Of a stretch of 61,509 bases of DNA, positions 24,259 to 34,092 are shown in pieces. The stretch is from Chloroflexota bacterium (GTDB lineage Bacteria > Chloroflexota > Dehalococcoidia > Tepidiformales > Tepidiformaceae): assembly GCA_026702615.1 (NCBI GenBank), contig JAPPBY010000027.1, positions 1 through 61,509 on the forward strand, in the 5' to 3' direction. A model generated the notes under the pieces. That model ran no database searches. It was given only the letters and a program-made list of their open reading frames with translations, and was not told the DNA's origin. The stretch's first letter is position 1; each line of letters opens with the position of its first letter. The position numbers were made by a program, and so were the translations under genes.

Positions 24259-25656
24259 GTGACCGAGATAGAGACCGCTCCTTCCCGTACTTCGGCCCTT
24301 GATCTTGCCGGCGAACTCCTGGCCCTGCGTTCCCGCCGCGATGGCGCCGGCCTCGCAACCGTCGCCCTCCCGGTCGGGCTGCTCGGAAGCGCGGCCGGAT
24401 GGAGCGTGCGGCAGCTTCGCTCCGCGGCCACGGTGTCCTGGGAGCAGCCCTCCGAAGACTTGCACCTGTTCGGCTTTGGGCGCGCCCTCGATCTCGGCTC
24501 GGCGGCGGGCGCGCCGCTCGCGGCGGCGGCCCCCGCCCTTCGCGAGGCCGCCGACGAGCATCGCGCCGGCGACGTCGACTCCCTCGCCCGACCCCGCTTC
24601 TTCGGCGGCGCGCGCTTCGATGCGAGCGCCCCGCACCTCGAGCACGCCTGGGAGGCTTTTGGCGCCTGGCGCTTCGTCCTCCCCGAGGTCATCGTCGCCC
24701 TTCACGGAAGTCAGGTCAGCGCCTCCCTCACGCTTGCCGTCCGCCCGCAGCAGACACGGGAAGACGTCGCCGCTGCCGTGGCCGGCGCCATCGCCCGTGT
24801 CGCACTCCCCTCCCACCCTGCTGCCGGACCACCCCGTTACCAGCGAACCGGCCCCGACGCGTCCCACTGGCGCTCCGCCGTCTTGCAGGCGCTCGGCGAG
24901 ATTGCCGATGGACGCTACGGGAAGGTCGTCCTCGCCCTGCAAGCGCGCTGCCACTCCCCCACCCCCCATGACGTTGCTAGCACGCTGACGGCCCTCGCCG
25001 ACCGCTACGAGAGTTGCTTCGTGTTCGGCTACCGGCTCGGCGACTCGAGCTGGGTTGGGGCCAGCCCCGAGCTGCTCGTGTCGCTGGAGCAGGGCCGCGT
25101 GCGAGCCCTCAGCTTGGCGGGCACCAGCGCCCGCGGCCGGGATGCGGAGGAAGACGATGAGCTCGCCGGCGTGCTCATCGCCAGCGAGAAGGAGCGCAGC
25201 GAGCACGACCTTGTTGTGCGCGCGGCCCGCGAGACGCTTGCTTCACTCTGTGCCGACCTCTCCGTACCGGACGAGCCTCGCATCCTGCGCATGGCCGGAA
25301 TCCAGCATCTGCAGACCCCCATCGAAGGGCGTGCCGCACCCGGCGTCGACGTGCTCGATACCCTGCTTGCGATGCACCCCACGCCTGCCGTGGGCGGTTC
25401 GCCTCGCGAACCCGCCCTCGACGCCATCGCCCGGCTCGAGGGCATGGACCGCGGCTGGTACGCGGGCCCCATCGGCTGGATGGACATGAACGGTGAGGGC
25501 GCCTTCGCCGTCGCCCTGCGGGCGGCCCTCCTGCACGGGCGCGAGGCGCTGCTCTACGCCGGCGCCGGCATCGTCGCCGGCTCCGACCCCGATCGCGAGC
25601 TCGCCGAGGCCGAGCTGAAGCTCCGTCCCCTGCTCGAGGCCCTGCGCGGGGAATAG
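24259..25656 (+). CDS. menF: Isochorismate synthase
   Basis: A 465-residue chorismate-binding enzyme that converts chorismate to isochorismate, the first committed step of menaquinone synthesis. The C-terminal half holds the active site: GASPELLVSL, LAGTSARG, KERSEHDLVV, HLQTPIEG and the Mg-binding GPIGWMDMNGEG. GTG 24259 sits behind TGGAGGGGG. It starts a run of six tightly packed men genes; menD begins two bases after its stop. Salicylate or anthranilate synthase functions are unlikely in this context. Confidence 0.94.
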   Translation: MTEIETAPSRTSALDLAGELLALRSRRDGAGLATVALPVGLLGSAAGWSVRQLRSAATVSWEQPSEDLHLFGFGRALDLGSAAGAPLAAAAPALREAADEHRAGDVDSLARPRFFGGARFDASAPHLEHAWEAFGAWRFVLPEVIVALHGSQVSASLTLAVRPQQTREDVAAAVAGAIARVALPSHPAAGPPRYQRTGPDASHWRSAVLQALGEIADGRYGKVVLALQARCHSPTPHDVASTLTALADRYESCFVFGYRLGDSSWVGASPELLVSLEQGRVRALSLAGTSARGRDAEEDDELAGVLIASEKERSEHDLVVRAARETLASLCADLSVPDEPRILRMAGIQHLQTPIEGRAAPGVDVLDTLLAMHPTPAVGGSPREPALDAIARLEGMDRGWYAGPIGWMDMNGEGAFAVALRAALLHGREALLYAGAGIVAGSDPDRELAEAELKLRPLLEALRGE

Positions 25657-25658
25657 CG

Positions 25659-27380
25659 GTGGTTGCCGCCGCCAACACCGCCGCAGCCCGCGCCCTCGTC
25701 GAAGGCCTTGCCGCCGCCGGCGTCCGTGATGCCTGCGTCACCCCCGGCTCCCGCTCCACCCCCCTGACCGTCGCCCTCGCCGAGCAGCATGCGATTCGCC
25801 CCTGGCTCCACCTCGACGAGCGCTCGTCCGCCTTCTTCGCGCTCGGGCTGGCCCGCGCCAGCGGCAGGCCGGTGGCCCTCGTCTGCACCTCCGGCACGGC
25901 CGCCGCCAACTTCCACCCCGCCGTCGTCGAAGCGGACCTCTCGCGGGTTCCCCTCATCGTCTGTACCGCCGACCGGCCGCCCCACCTCCGCAACGTAGGC
26001 GCCCCCCAGACCATCGATCAGGTCGGCCTGTACGGCGTCAGCGTGCGCCACGAGCGCGACCTCCCCGCGCCCGGCTCCGCGGACGCCTCGCCTCAGGTGT
26101 TCGGTCAGGCCGCGGCCCAGGCCGTCGAGGCGTCGCTGGGTCTCCTTCCCGGCCCCGTCCACCTGAACGTCCCCTTCGACGAACCCCTCATCGAGCCTCC
26201 CGGCGCCCACCCCTCGCCCGCCTCGGCCTCGCAGTCCGGTCCACTTCCCCCGGTTCCCCCCATCACCCCCCGCCCCGACGCGATCGAGACGGCGGTCGAG
26301 GCCCTGGACCGCTCCGAACGGCCCCTGATCGTTGCCGGGCCTGAGAGTGGCGGCCTCCCCGCCGAGCCGATCGCGGCTCTCGCGAGCGCCCTCGGCGCTC
26401 CCCTCCTCGCCGATCCCCTCAGCGGCCTCCGCACCGGTGGCCACGACCGCACCCACGTTCTCGACGCGTACGACGCCTTCCTCCGCGACCCCCGCGCCGG
26501 CGCACTCGCCCCGGATTGCATCCTGCGCTTCGGCGCGGCCCCGACCTCGAAGGCGCTCAACCAGTTCCTCACCCGAGCCACCGACGCGACCCACATCCTC
26601 TGCGACCTCCCCGGCTCCTTCCGCGATCCGAATGCCGTGACAACCCAGCGCCTCACCGCCGACGCCCGCACTGCCGCGAACGCGCTGCGCGAACAGCTTT
26701 CGCGCGAAGCCAACGGCGATTGGCTCGCGCAGTGGCGCGAGCGCGATGCCCGCGCCCGTGAGTCGCTCGACGCCTACGCGCAGGCAGCGGCGGACCCGTT
26801 CGAGGGTCGCGCAGTCGTCGAGCTACAGCGAGCGCTCCCCGCCGGCGCCACGATCTTCGCCGGGAACAGCATGCCCGTTCGCGACGTCGACTCGTTCCTC
26901 GTGAGCGACGAGAAGGCCCTTGCCGTTGCTTCCAACCGGGGCGCCAACGGCATCGACGGCGTGGTCTCGTCGTCGCTGGGGCACGCCGCCGGCGGAACAG
27001 GGCCCGTCGCCCTCCTAATCGGCGACATCTCCCTCTACCACGACCTCAATGGCCTCTGGGCGGGCATGCGCCACGGGCTCGAACTGACCGTCGTCATGCT
27101 CAACAACGGCGGCAGCGCCATCTTCCACTACCTCCCCCAGGCCGCCCATGAGCATGTTTTTGAGGAGTGGTTCGCCACGCCCAGCGACATCGACTTCGCG
27201 GCCGCCGCCAGCGCCTACGGCGCGAGCCACCGCGTCCTCGGCGACTGGTCGGAGCTCGAGGCCGCTCTCGCCGGGCCGGGGCAGGGCGTGCGCATCGTCG
27301 AGGTCCGCACCGACCGCGTCCGCAACCTCGAGATGCACGAGGAGGCGTGGGCACGGGCCAACGAGGCGGCCTGGGCATGA
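25659..27380 (+). CDS. menD: SEPHCHC synthase (2-oxoglutarate decarboxylase)
   Basis: A 573-residue thiamine-diphosphate enzyme joining isochorismate and 2-oxoglutarate. Landmarks: CVTPGSRSTPLTVAL at the N-terminus, the catalytic Glu region HLDERSSAFFALGLA, GNSMPVRDVDSF and the ThDP-binding GDISLYHDLNGLW...NNGGSAIFHYLPQ segment. Length is normal for MenD. GTG 25659 follows menF by two bases, and the stop overlaps the menH ATG. Confidence 0.96.
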   Translation: MVAAANTAAARALVEGLAAAGVRDACVTPGSRSTPLTVALAEQHAIRPWLHLDERSSAFFALGLARASGRPVALVCTSGTAAANFHPAVVEADLSRVPLIVCTADRPPHLRNVGAPQTIDQVGLYGVSVRHERDLPAPGSADASPQVFGQAAAQAVEASLGLLPGPVHLNVPFDEPLIEPPGAHPSPASASQSGPLPPVPPITPRPDAIETAVEALDRSERPLIVAGPESGGLPAEPIAALASALGAPLLADPLSGLRTGGHDRTHVLDAYDAFLRDPRAGALAPDCILRFGAAPTSKALNQFLTRATDATHILCDLPGSFRDPNAVTTQRLTADARTAANALREQLSREANGDWLAQWRERDARARESLDAYAQAAADPFEGRAVVELQRALPAGATIFAGNSMPVRDVDSFLVSDEKALAVASNRGANGIDGVVSSSLGHAAGGTGPVALLIGDISLYHDLNGLWAGMRHGLELTVVMLNNGGSAIFHYLPQAAHEHVFEEWFATPSDIDFAAAASAYGASHRVLGDWSELEAALAGPGQGVRIVEVRTDRVRNLEMHEEAWARANEAAWA

Positions 27381-28234
27381 CGCTCGTCCCCCTCGAAGGC
27401 GGCTACTCCCTGAACGTGGAGCGCTGGGGCAGCGGGCCACCCCTAGTGCTGCTCCACGGATTCACCGGCTCCGCCATGAGCTGGGGACCGCTCGCCGAGA
27501 TGCTGGCCGCGCGCTTCACCCTGCTCGCCGTCGACATCGTCGGCCACGGAGCCTCCGGCAAGCCCGACGACCTCGACTGCTACGCCATCGACCGCGTCGC
27601 CCGGGACTGCGTTGCCGCGATGCTCGCGTTCGGCGTGCGGCGAAGCTCCTGGCTGGGCTACTCGATGGGCGGCCGCCTCGCCCTCTACGTGGCCGCGACC
27701 ATCCCGAAGGCCGTCGACCGTCTCGTGCTCGTCGGCGCCTCGCCCGGCCTCGCTGACCCCGCCGAGCGGGATGCCCGCCGCCGCGCCGACGAAGCCCTCG
27801 CCGACCGCATCGAGCAGGACGGCGTGCCCGCCTTCGTCGACTACTGGGAATCCCTGCCCCTCTTCGAGAGCCAGCAGCGACTCCCCACGGGGATGCGCCT
27901 CGCCATCCGCCGTGGTCGCCTCGCGAACAACGCCAACGGTCTCGCCAGCAGCCTTCGCGGCATGGGAACGGGCGCCCAGCCCCCGCTCCACGACCGGCTC
28001 GGCGACATCGAAGCGCCTTCCCTCCTGCTCGCCGGGGCGCACGATGCGAAGTTCGCCGCCATCGCCGACGAAATGGCCGAAGCCATGCCCAATGCCCGCG
28101 CCGCCCTAGTCCCCGGAGCCGGGCATGCCGCACACATCGAGAAAGCGGCATACTGCGCTCGCACGATTACGGCCTTCCTCGAGGAAGGCGCGAGGGAGCA
28201 GCGACATGGCGGTAGCCTGGGAGCCGGCAGGTGA
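27377..28234 (+). CDS. menH: SHCHC synthase (alpha/beta hydrolase)
   Basis: A 285-residue alpha/beta hydrolase, MenH, which eliminates pyruvate from SEPHCHC to give SHCHC. The catalytic triad is S96 in GYSMGG, D223 in AGAHDAKF and H250 in [21 protein letters not shown] forms the oxyanion region. ATG 27377 overlaps the menD stop (ATGA). The 3' end overlaps the menB start by 29 bases. Function is assigned mainly by context, since MenH resembles many hydrolases. Confidence 0.92.
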   Translation: MTLVPLEGGYSLNVERWGSGPPLVLLHGFTGSAMSWGPLAEMLAARFTLLAVDIVGHGASGKPDDLDCYAIDRVARDCVAAMLAFGVRRSSWLGYSMGGRLALYVAATIPKAVDRLVLVGASPGLADPAERDARRRADEALADRIEQDGVPAFVDYWESLPLFESQQRLPTGMRLAIRRGRLANNANGLASSLRGMGTGAQPPLHDRLGDIEAPSLLLAGAHDAKFAAIADEMAEAMPNARAALVPGAGHAAHIEKAAYCARTITAFLEEGAREQRHGGSLGAGR

Positions 28235-29033
28235 TTACGAAGACATCCTCTACGGGAAGGCCGAGGGGATGGCTCGCATCAGCATCAACCGCCCCGAGGT
28301 CCACAACGCCTTCCGCCCCGAGACCGTCTTCGAGCTGATCGACGCCTTCCAGAAGGCGCGCGAGGACCCCGAGGTCGGCGTCGTCCTCTTCACCGGCGAA
28401 GGCGGCCGCGCCTTCTGTTCCGGCGGCGACCAGCGAGTCCGCGGCCACGGCGGCTACGTTGGCGAGGACGACGTGGCCCGCATCAACGTCACCGATCTGC
28501 ACAAGCTCATCCGCTCCATCCCCATCCCCGTGATCGCCCTTGTGGCGGGCTGGTCGATCGGCGGAGGGCACGTCCTCCATGTCATCTGCGACCTCACCAT
28601 CGCCGCCGAGAACGCCCGCTTCGGGCAGACCGGCCCGCGCGTCGGTTCCTTCGACGGCGGCTTTGGGGCCGGGCAGCTTGCCCGTCTCGTCGGCCAGAAG
28701 AAGGCGCGGGAGATCTGGTACCTCTGCCGCCAGTACGACGCCCAGGAAGCGCTCGAGATGGGTCTTGTGAACGCCGTCGTTCCCCTCGACCAGCTCGAGG
28801 ATGAGGGTGTCCAGTGGGCCCGCGAGGCCCTTCGCCACAGCCCCCTCGCCCTGCGCCTGATGAAGTCGTCCTTCAACGCTGAGCTCGACGGCATGACCGG
28901 CATCACCGAGCTCGCGCACAACGCGACGCTGCTCTTCTACATGAGCGACGAGGGCAAGGAAGGACGCAACGCCTTCATCGAGAAGCGCGAGCCCGCCTAC
29001 TCGGACATGGCCAAGTTCCCGCGACGCCCATGA
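28206..29033 (+). CDS. menB: 1,4-dihydroxy-2-naphthoyl-CoA synthase
   Basis: A 275-residue crotonase-fold enzyme closing the naphthoate ring of OSB-Co[11 protein letters not shown] (around 71-80) forms the oxyanion and CoA site, and [14 protein letters not shown] (141-154) contains the catalytic Asp150. Glycine in the QTGP segment is the feature of bicarbonate-dependent MenB. ATG 28206 is behind GAGGGAGCAG and overlaps the menH 3' end by 29 bases; the stop overlaps menC by ATGA. Confidence 0.95.
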   Translation: MAVAWEPAGDYEDILYGKAEGMARISINRPEVHNAFRPETVFELIDAFQKAREDPEVGVVLFTGEGGRAFCSGGDQRVRGHGGYVGEDDVARINVTDLHKLIRSIPIPVIALVAGWSIGGGHVLHVICDLTIAAENARFGQTGPRVGSFDGGFGAGQLARLVGQKKAREIWYLCRQYDAQEALEMGLVNAVVPLDQLEDEGVQWAREALRHSPLALRLMKSSFNAELDGMTGITELAHNATLLFYMSDEGKEGRNAFIEKREPAYSDMAKFPRRP

Positions 29034-30163
29034 CCCCCGCCGGCCCCATCGCCAACGTGCGCTGGCGGCCCTGGCGCATCCCCCTGCGTGACCCCCTTGC
29101 GACCGGCGCCGGCGAACTGACAGCGCGCGAGGGTCTCGTCGTGCGCATCGAGACCGCCGCCGGCGCCATCGGCCTCGGCGAGAGCGCTCCGCTGCCCGCC
29201 GAGCGCCTGAGCGTGGGCGCCCTCGCGGCACGCGTAGCCGAGGTTGGCCAGGCACTCGTGGGCCGATCGTCGACCGATGCCTGGCCCCTCTCGCCGGGTA
29301 GGCGGCTCCCTGGCGCGGACGTCGGCATCGAGACCGCCCTGGCCGATCTGCTTGCCGGGTTGTGCGGAGTGCCCCTCGCCAACTGGCTGGCGGATCAGGC
29401 AGGACTGGCCCCTCCTTTGCCCGCTCCTATCCCCGCGAACGCGCTTCTCGGAGCCGACTCCCCCGATGCCCTCGCTCGAGAAGCCAGGGCCGCCCTCGAC
29501 TGCGGCTTCTCCACCGTCAAGGTGAAGGTCGGACGAGACGTCGCTGCCGACGGCGAGCGGCTGCGCGCCGTCCGCGCCGCTCTTGGCCCCGATCCCGAGC
29601 TGCGCATCGACGCGAACGGCGCCTGGAGTGAGCAGGAGGCCGTCGAGGCCCTTGCTGTCCATGCTGTTCACGATGTCGCGCTCTGCGAGCAGCCGGTCCC
29701 GCCGGGTCCCGACGCCAGCGCGAGCCTCGCGCGGGTGCGCGCCGTCAGTCCCGTCCCCATCGCGGCCGACGAGTCCTGCGCCTCCCTGTCCGATCTTCGC
29801 GCCCTTTTCGACGCAGACGCGGTCGACGCCGTCGTCATCAAGCCCCTGCGCACGGGACTGGCGGAGGCGCTTGCCATGATCGGCGACGCAACCGCCCGAA
29901 ACGTGTCCTGCATCCTGACCACAACGTTCGATACGGGTATCGGTACCGCCCTCGCGACCCACCTCGCGGCGCTCCTGCCCCACCCCCGCCCCGCCTGCGG
30001 CCTCGCGACGCTCCCGATGCTGGCTGGTGACGTCGTGCGCGGTTGCCCCGCCCCCGATCGGGGAGCGCTGGCGCTCCCCGACGTCCCCGGCCTCGGCGTC
30101 CAACTCAAGGACGACGCGCTCGACCGTTTCGCCACCGGTCCCTGGGAGGGGGTGTCCGCATGA
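29030..30163 (+). CDS. menC: o-Succinylbenzoate synthase
   Basis: A 377-residue enolase-superfamily enzyme dehydrating SHCHC to o-succinylbenzoate. The catalytic lysines are K164/K166 in TVKVKVG and K271 in VIKPLR; metal ligands are D194 (DANGAW), E220 (CEQP) and D247 (ADES). Similar enzymes racemise N-acylamino acids, but the men context settles the call. ATG 29030 and the stop overlap both neighbours by four bases. Confidence 0.94.
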   Translation: MTPAGPIANVRWRPWRIPLRDPLATGAGELTAREGLVVRIETAAGAIGLGESAPLPAERLSVGALAARVAEVGQALVGRSSTDAWPLSPGRRLPGADVGIETALADLLAGLCGVPLANWLADQAGLAPPLPAPIPANALLGADSPDALAREARAALDCGFSTVKVKVGRDVAADGERLRAVRAALGPDPELRIDANGAWSEQEAVEALAVHAVHDVALCEQPVPPGPDASASLARVRAVSPVPIAADESCASLSDLRALFDADAVDAVVIKPLRTGLAEALAMIGDATARNVSCILTTTFDTGIGTALATHLAALLPHPRPACGLATLPMLAGDVVRGCPAPDRGALALPDVPGLGVQLKDDALDRFATGPWEGVSA

Positions 30164-31638
30164 GCGCCATGCTCCCCGACTGGCTCACGCATCGCGCCCG
30201 CACGCTTCCGCGTGTGACTGCCATCTCCAGTGGTCGGCGGCGGGGACTGAGCTACGCCTCCCTCTACGAGTACGCCGTCCGCCAGGCGAACGCGCTCGCC
30301 GCCGCTGGAGCAGCCCCCGGGGAGCGGGTCGCGATCATCGCGGGCACCTCCCGGGACTTTGTCGTCGCGCTGCACGCGACCAGCCTCACGGGAGCCATCT
30401 TCGTGCCGCTCAACATCCGGCTCACCGCCGCCGAGATCGCGGAGCAGCTCGGGAACGCCGAACCCGCCGTCGTGCTCTGCGACAAGTCCCGCGAGGCGCT
30501 CGCAGTCGAAGCCGCCGCCCTCGCGGGCGTCCCTCCGCCGCACCGCATGCCCCTCGCGCCCGTGCCGGAGAAGGCATCCTTCGTCGATGCCCACGACGAA
30601 GACAGCTGCCACAGCATCGTCTACACCTCGGGCACGGCCGGAAACGCCAAGGGCGTCATGCTCACGTATGGCAACTTCTGGGCGAGCGCGAGCGCCTCCG
30701 CTCTCAACCTCGGCCTCGACCCCTCCGATCGCTGGCTCGCCTGCCTGCCCCTGAACCACGTCGGCGGCCTCTCCATCCCGATCCGCAGCGCCATCTACGG
30801 CACCGCCGTCGAGCTTCACACCCAGTTCGTACCCGAAACGGTCAACAGAGCCGTGCGGGCGGGTCAGATCACGCTCCTCTCCGTCGTCCCGACGATGCTC
30901 CGCCGCATGCTCAACGCCGACGACCGCCACTTCGACGGCTCGCTGCGAGCCGTCCTCGTCGGCGGCGGACCCGCCCCGCCCAGGCTGCTGGAGCGGGCAA
31001 CCGCGCGCGGCCTGCCGGTCGTCCAGACCTACGGCCTCACCGAGGCCTGCAGCCAGGTCACCACGCTCGCCCCTTCCGAGGCGATGTCGCACCTTGGTTC
31101 GTCGGGACGCGCCCTCCTCTCCGGCGACGTACGGGTCGACGCACCGACCGGCGAGGCCGGTGAGATTCTGATCCGCGGTCCCGCCGTCACGCCTGGCTAC
31201 TACCGCGACGCGGATGCGACCGCCCGCGCCTTTGCCGATGGCTGGCTGCAGACCGGCGACATCGGCCTCCTCGACCAGGACGGCTTCCTCACCGTGCTCG
31301 ATCGCCGCGACGACGTCATCGTCTCGGGCGGCGAGAACGTCTACCCCGCCGAGGTCGAGGCCGCCCTCCTCGCCTACCCCGGCATCGAGGCTGCCGCCGT
31401 CGTCGGTGTCCCCGACGAAGAGTGGGGCCAGCGGGTTGTCGCCGCGGTCGTCTCGCAGCTGCCCGTCGAGCTCGGCCGCGTCGAGCCCCTCCTCCGCAGC
31501 CGCCTCGCCGGCTACAAGATTCCCGCCGCCATCGAGCGCTTCGACGCCCTCCCCTCGACCGCTTCAGGCAAGGTCCAGCGCCGCCTCGTCCGCCAGCAAA
31601 TGGCGGAACGCCTCGCTACACTCCCCACCAGTCACTAG
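30160..31638 (+). CDS. menE: o-Succinylbenzoate--CoA ligase
   Basis: A 492-residue acyl-adenylating enzyme forming OSB-CoA. The P-loop YTSGTAGNAKGV lies near residue 155, YGLTEACSQ and TGDIG in the middle, and the C-terminal catalytic Lys in STASGKVQRR. Last gene of the menFDHBCE set, translated via an ATGA overlap with menC. No menA (prenyltransferase), menI (thioesterase) or menG (methyltransferase) follows, so those must be elsewhere. Confidence 0.95.
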   Translation: MSAMLPDWLTHRARTLPRVTAISSGRRRGLSYASLYEYAVRQANALAAAGAAPGERVAIIAGTSRDFVVALHATSLTGAIFVPLNIRLTAAEIAEQLGNAEPAVVLCDKSREALAVEAAALAGVPPPHRMPLAPVPEKASFVDAHDEDSCHSIVYTSGTAGNAKGVMLTYGNFWASASASALNLGLDPSDRWLACLPLNHVGGLSIPIRSAIYGTAVELHTQFVPETVNRAVRAGQITLLSVVPTMLRRMLNADDRHFDGSLRAVLVGGGPAPPRLLERATARGLPVVQTYGLTEACSQVTTLAPSEAMSHLGSSGRALLSGDVRVDAPTGEAGEILIRGPAVTPGYYRDADATARAFADGWLQTGDIGLLDQDGFLTVLDRRDDVIVSGGENVYPAEVEAALLAYPGIEAAAVVGVPDEEWGQRVVAAVVSQLPVELGRVEPLLRSRLAGYKIPAAIERFDALPSTASGKVQRRLVRQQMAERLATLPTSH

Positions 31639-31658
31639 TCACCACCACGGAGTACCCC

Positions 31659-32162
31659 ATGAGCGACGATGCGCTCCGCACGCTCCTCGACCGCCAGGCC
31701 ATCAGCGACACGGTTCTGCGTTACGCCACTGGTATCGACATGCGCGATTGGGAGGCCTACCGCTCGTGCTTCACCGACGAGGTTGAGATTGACTTCACCT
31801 CCTGGGGCGGCGGCGAGCCTTCCGTCATGAGCGGCGACGACTGGACTGCCGGCGTGCGCGCCGGCCTCAGCGGCTTCCAGGCGACCCAGCACATCAGCAC
31901 GAACCACGTCATCACGTTCGCCGACGGGGGCGACGAGGCGACCTGCATCTCCTACATGCAGGCCCAGCACTACCTCCCCAACGCCGAGGGCGACAACACC
32001 CTAACCCTGGGCGGCTACTACACGAACACACTCGTCCGCGCCGACGACGGCTGGCGCATCCGCCGCTGCCAGCTCACCGTCACCTGGACCACCGGCAACA
32101 AGCACATCTTCGTGCTCGCCCGCGAGCGCTGGGCCGCCATGGAGGCCGCCGGCGAGGCTTAG
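31659..32162 (+). CDS. SnoaL-like/NTF2-fold protein
   Basis: A 167-residue nuclear transport factor 2-fold protein of the SnoaL_4/aromatic-ring dioxygenase-beta-like type: the opening DRQAISDTVLRYATGIDMRDW and FTDEVEIDF segments and the C-terminal DGWRIRRCQLTVTW strand are characteristic. Members act as small cyclases, isomerases or dehydratases, or only bind ligands; the activity here is unknown. It follows menE by 20 bases and might be co-transcribed. Tail-to-tail overlap of four bases with the MFS gene. Confidence 0.8.
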   Translation: MSDDALRTLLDRQAISDTVLRYATGIDMRDWEAYRSCFTDEVEIDFTSWGGGEPSVMSGDDWTAGVRAGLSGFQATQHISTNHVITFADGGDEATCISYMQAQHYLPNAEGDNTLTLGGYYTNTLVRADDGWRIRRCQLTVTWTTGNKHIFVLARERWAAMEAAGEA

Positions 32163-33418
32163 GGAGGCGCCCGCTCCTGGCCGGGTAACTGCTCGCGGTT
32201 GTGCTCCCGCAGCCATAACAGCAGGAGCGGGAGTCCGATGACGACGACCAGGACGGCCGCTGTGCGATAGCTCACGGTGAGGCCCCAGTGATCGCCGATC
32301 ACGCCCAGCAGCGGCTCCATCCCCGCCACGATGAGGCTGAACATCATGTTCTGAATCGACAGGATGGTGGCGCGGTTGGCGCTCGGAATGCGTCGGTTCA
32401 GGTAGTCCGACATCACCACGAAACTCATCGCGAAGGTCAGCGTCGTGAGCGGATAGAAGGCGAATGCGGCCAGGTGATCGATAAACCCGAGCCCCGTCGC
32501 CGTCGCCAGGACCGCCAGCGGCATTAACATAACGACTCCGCTCACGCCCAGCGCGTTTACCAGCCGGTAGGCCAGCAGCGCCCCCGCAATCGAGAGCAAC
32601 TGCCCCGGTGTGAGGAAGAACCCGAAGAGCCCGTAGCGCACGTCGTGGTCAGAGAGGAATGGCTGCTGAAGGATGATCATGCTGACGCCGATGCCCATGA
32701 CCGCCGCCATCATCAGCATCATCATCCGCACGGCAGGGCGCCCGAAGGCCACGCCAAAGGCTTCCTTGATAGTCGCGAGGTAGTTGGCGTGGTCCTCTCC
32801 CTCGGCCCGGGGCGGCTCCTTGAAGCTGAAGGTGACCACCCACGCGATGGCCATCAGACCTCCGCTGGCGACAACCGGAACCCACAGCCCCGCGAAATCG
32901 CCTAGCGGCGCCCCGATCAGCAATCCCAGGATTGCGGCAGCTGCCGACACCGCGCGCGTGCGTCCCCACAGCTTCTGGTAGTCGTCCTCGCGACCGTTGG
33001 CGCGCAGCGAGTCGTACACGAAGGCCGAGTCCGCTCCCGAGTACAACGTCCACGCCACTGCCCACACGAGGTACGAGACGAGGAGGATGCCAAAGTTCGC
33101 CGCGATGCCGAACACGATGACCGCGATCGCGTTCGTCAGCGCCCCATAGCTCAGCGAGACCTTGCGTCCCCAGCGGTCCGCGATCGCCCCTGTCGGAACC
33201 TCCAACACGATCAGCAGGATCCAGAATGGCGCGTCCAGCACCGTGAGCTGGGTCAGCGAGAGTCCCCGGAAGTCGGTCAGGTAGACAGCCCAGATAGGCA
33301 GCCACAGCTGGAAGTCCACGAAGAAGCGGAACAGGTAGAACCGCCACACGTTCGCCTGGAGTGAGCGCGCATCCTCGGGCGAAAGAGGGGCTGGGGAGGC
33401 AGTTGAGATGCTGCTCAC
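32159..33418 (-). CDS. MFS transporter
   Basis: A 419-residue major facilitator protein with about twelve membrane segments. The family A-motif appears as GAIADRWGRKVSLSYG after the second segment. Substrate is not predictable; the sequence resembles multidrug or sugar-type efflux members. GTG 33418 is chosen because it directly precedes a normal-length N-terminus; the frame continues 25 codons further up to another possible start. Confidence 0.85.
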   Translation of the reverse strand: MSSISTASPAPLSPEDARSLQANVWRFYLFRFFVDFQLWLPIWAVYLTDFRGLSLTQLTVLDAPFWILLIVLEVPTGAIADRWGRKVSLSYGALTNAIAVIVFGIAANFGILLVSYLVWAVAWTLYSGADSAFVYDSLRANGREDDYQKLWGRTRAVSAAAAILGLLIGAPLGDFAGLWVPVVASGGLMAIAWVVTFSFKEPPRAEGEDHANYLATIKEAFGVAFGRPAVRMMMLMMAAVMGIGVSMIILQQPFLSDHDVRYGLFGFFLTPGQLLSIAGALLAYRLVNALGVSGVVMLMPLAVLATATGLGFIDHLAAFAFYPLTTLTFAMSFVVMSDYLNRRIPSANRATILSIQNMMFSLIVAGMEPLLGVIGDHWGLTVSYRTAAVLVVVIGLPLLLLWLREHNREQLPGQERAPP

Positions 33419-33567
33419 CCCGAGGTGCTCCCGCGGGTCTGGGGCGCCAGGGGCACGGCGACGATGCTTGTGGGCTGCATGGGCGACGCCCAATCGTACG
33501 CGAAGCCGCCGCTCGACCCCCTCGAGGGCGTGCTACCGTGCCGCCATCCCAGCCAGGGAGGTTCCCC

Positions 33568-33948
33568 ATGGCACGCTTCATCCTCATCGGGCTCGTCGAA
33601 CCCGGCAGCGATAGTCCGGAAGACCAGCAGGCCTTCGACGACCACTACCTCGGCCAGCACATCTACGACACCGCCCTCTGTCCGAACTTTCTCAGCGGCA
33701 CCGTCTACAAGCTGCGGGGCGGCCATGTCGGCATCGACATTCCCTCCGAGTACATCGCCATCTACGAGGTCGATGCCGAGAGCTACGAGGAGGCCGAGCG
33801 CGTCCTCAACGAGTGGCAGCGCGACCCCAACGCCTGGGAGGGTCGCGCCGAGCACAACAGGGCGATGGCCGAGGCGGAGGGCAATCCCCTCAAGGTCAAG
33901 GGTTCGGGCTGGTACGAGTTCGAGTGCGCCTACCACACCCGCGGCTGA
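33568..33948 (+). CDS. EthD/DUF4286-like small ferredoxin-fold protein
   Basis: A 126-residue protein resembling dimeric alpha-beta barrel (EthD/ABM) proteins: a first strand ARFILIGLVEP, a helix (QQAFDDHYLGQHI) and the typical EYIAIYEVDAESYEEAERVL strand-helix. Such proteins act as small monooxygenases, cyclases or carrier partners in ring-degradation pathways. The start ATG 33568 sits behind AGGGAGG. A TACCGT hexamer lies about 35 bases upstream. Confidence 0.7.
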   Translation: MARFILIGLVEPGSDSPEDQQAFDDHYLGQHIYDTALCPNFLSGTVYKLRGGHVGIDIPSEYIAIYEVDAESYEEAERVLNEWQRDPNAWEGRAEHNRAMAEAEGNPLKVKGSGWYEFECAYHTRG

Positions 33949-34000
33949 GGTCGGGCGCCCTTTTCCCGCCGGTAAAGGCCAGTTTGCCCGCCGCGTTGGG

Positions 34001-34019
34001 ACAAAAGGCGCGCTTTTGT
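34001..34019. other. Inverted repeat upstream of coupled uORF
   Basis: ACAAAAG (34001-34007) and CTTTTGT (34013-34019) form a perfect 7-bp dyad with a five-base loop. It lies directly before a GACAAT box, so it could be an operator; it may also serve as a terminator for the gene ending at 33948, although the U-run is within the stem. Confidence 0.4.
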
Positions 34020-34020
34020 A

Positions 34021-34026
34021 GACAAT
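34021..34026 (+). promoter_or_regulatory. -10 box GACAAT, leaderless uORF
   Basis: GACAAT followed by exactly six bases and ATG 34033, the same hexamer and spacing as at argC. TTGGGA lies 19 bases upstream as a weak -35. Confidence 0.5.
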
Positions 34027-34032
34027 GAGCAG

Positions 34033-34092
34033 ATGAACGCCGACTACCGGCGCGGTGTGTGTTGCCTGCGTGTTCGGAGGGCTTCCCGATGA
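34033..34092 (+). CDS. Short upstream ORF coupled to tail-anchored protein gene
   Basis: A 19-codon ORF (MNADYRRGVCCLRVRRASR) whose TGA overlaps the ATG of the next gene (ATGA). A GACAAT box six bases before its start implies a leaderless transcript. It has an Arg-rich tail and two adjacent Cys. It may be a real micro-protein or only a device that delivers ribosomes to the next start. No homology is known to me. Confidence 0.35.
   Translation: MNADYRRGVCCLRVRRASR

Noticed and set aside
25659-27380. General thiamine-dependent decarboxylase (acetolactate synthase-like)
   Set aside because: The N-terminal TPGSRSTPL motif and the operon context fix it as MenD.
33952-33975. GGGCGCCC followed by TTTT as terminator after the gene ending 33948
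   Set aside because: The inverted repeat has no loop bases, so a hairpin cannot form in the usual way.
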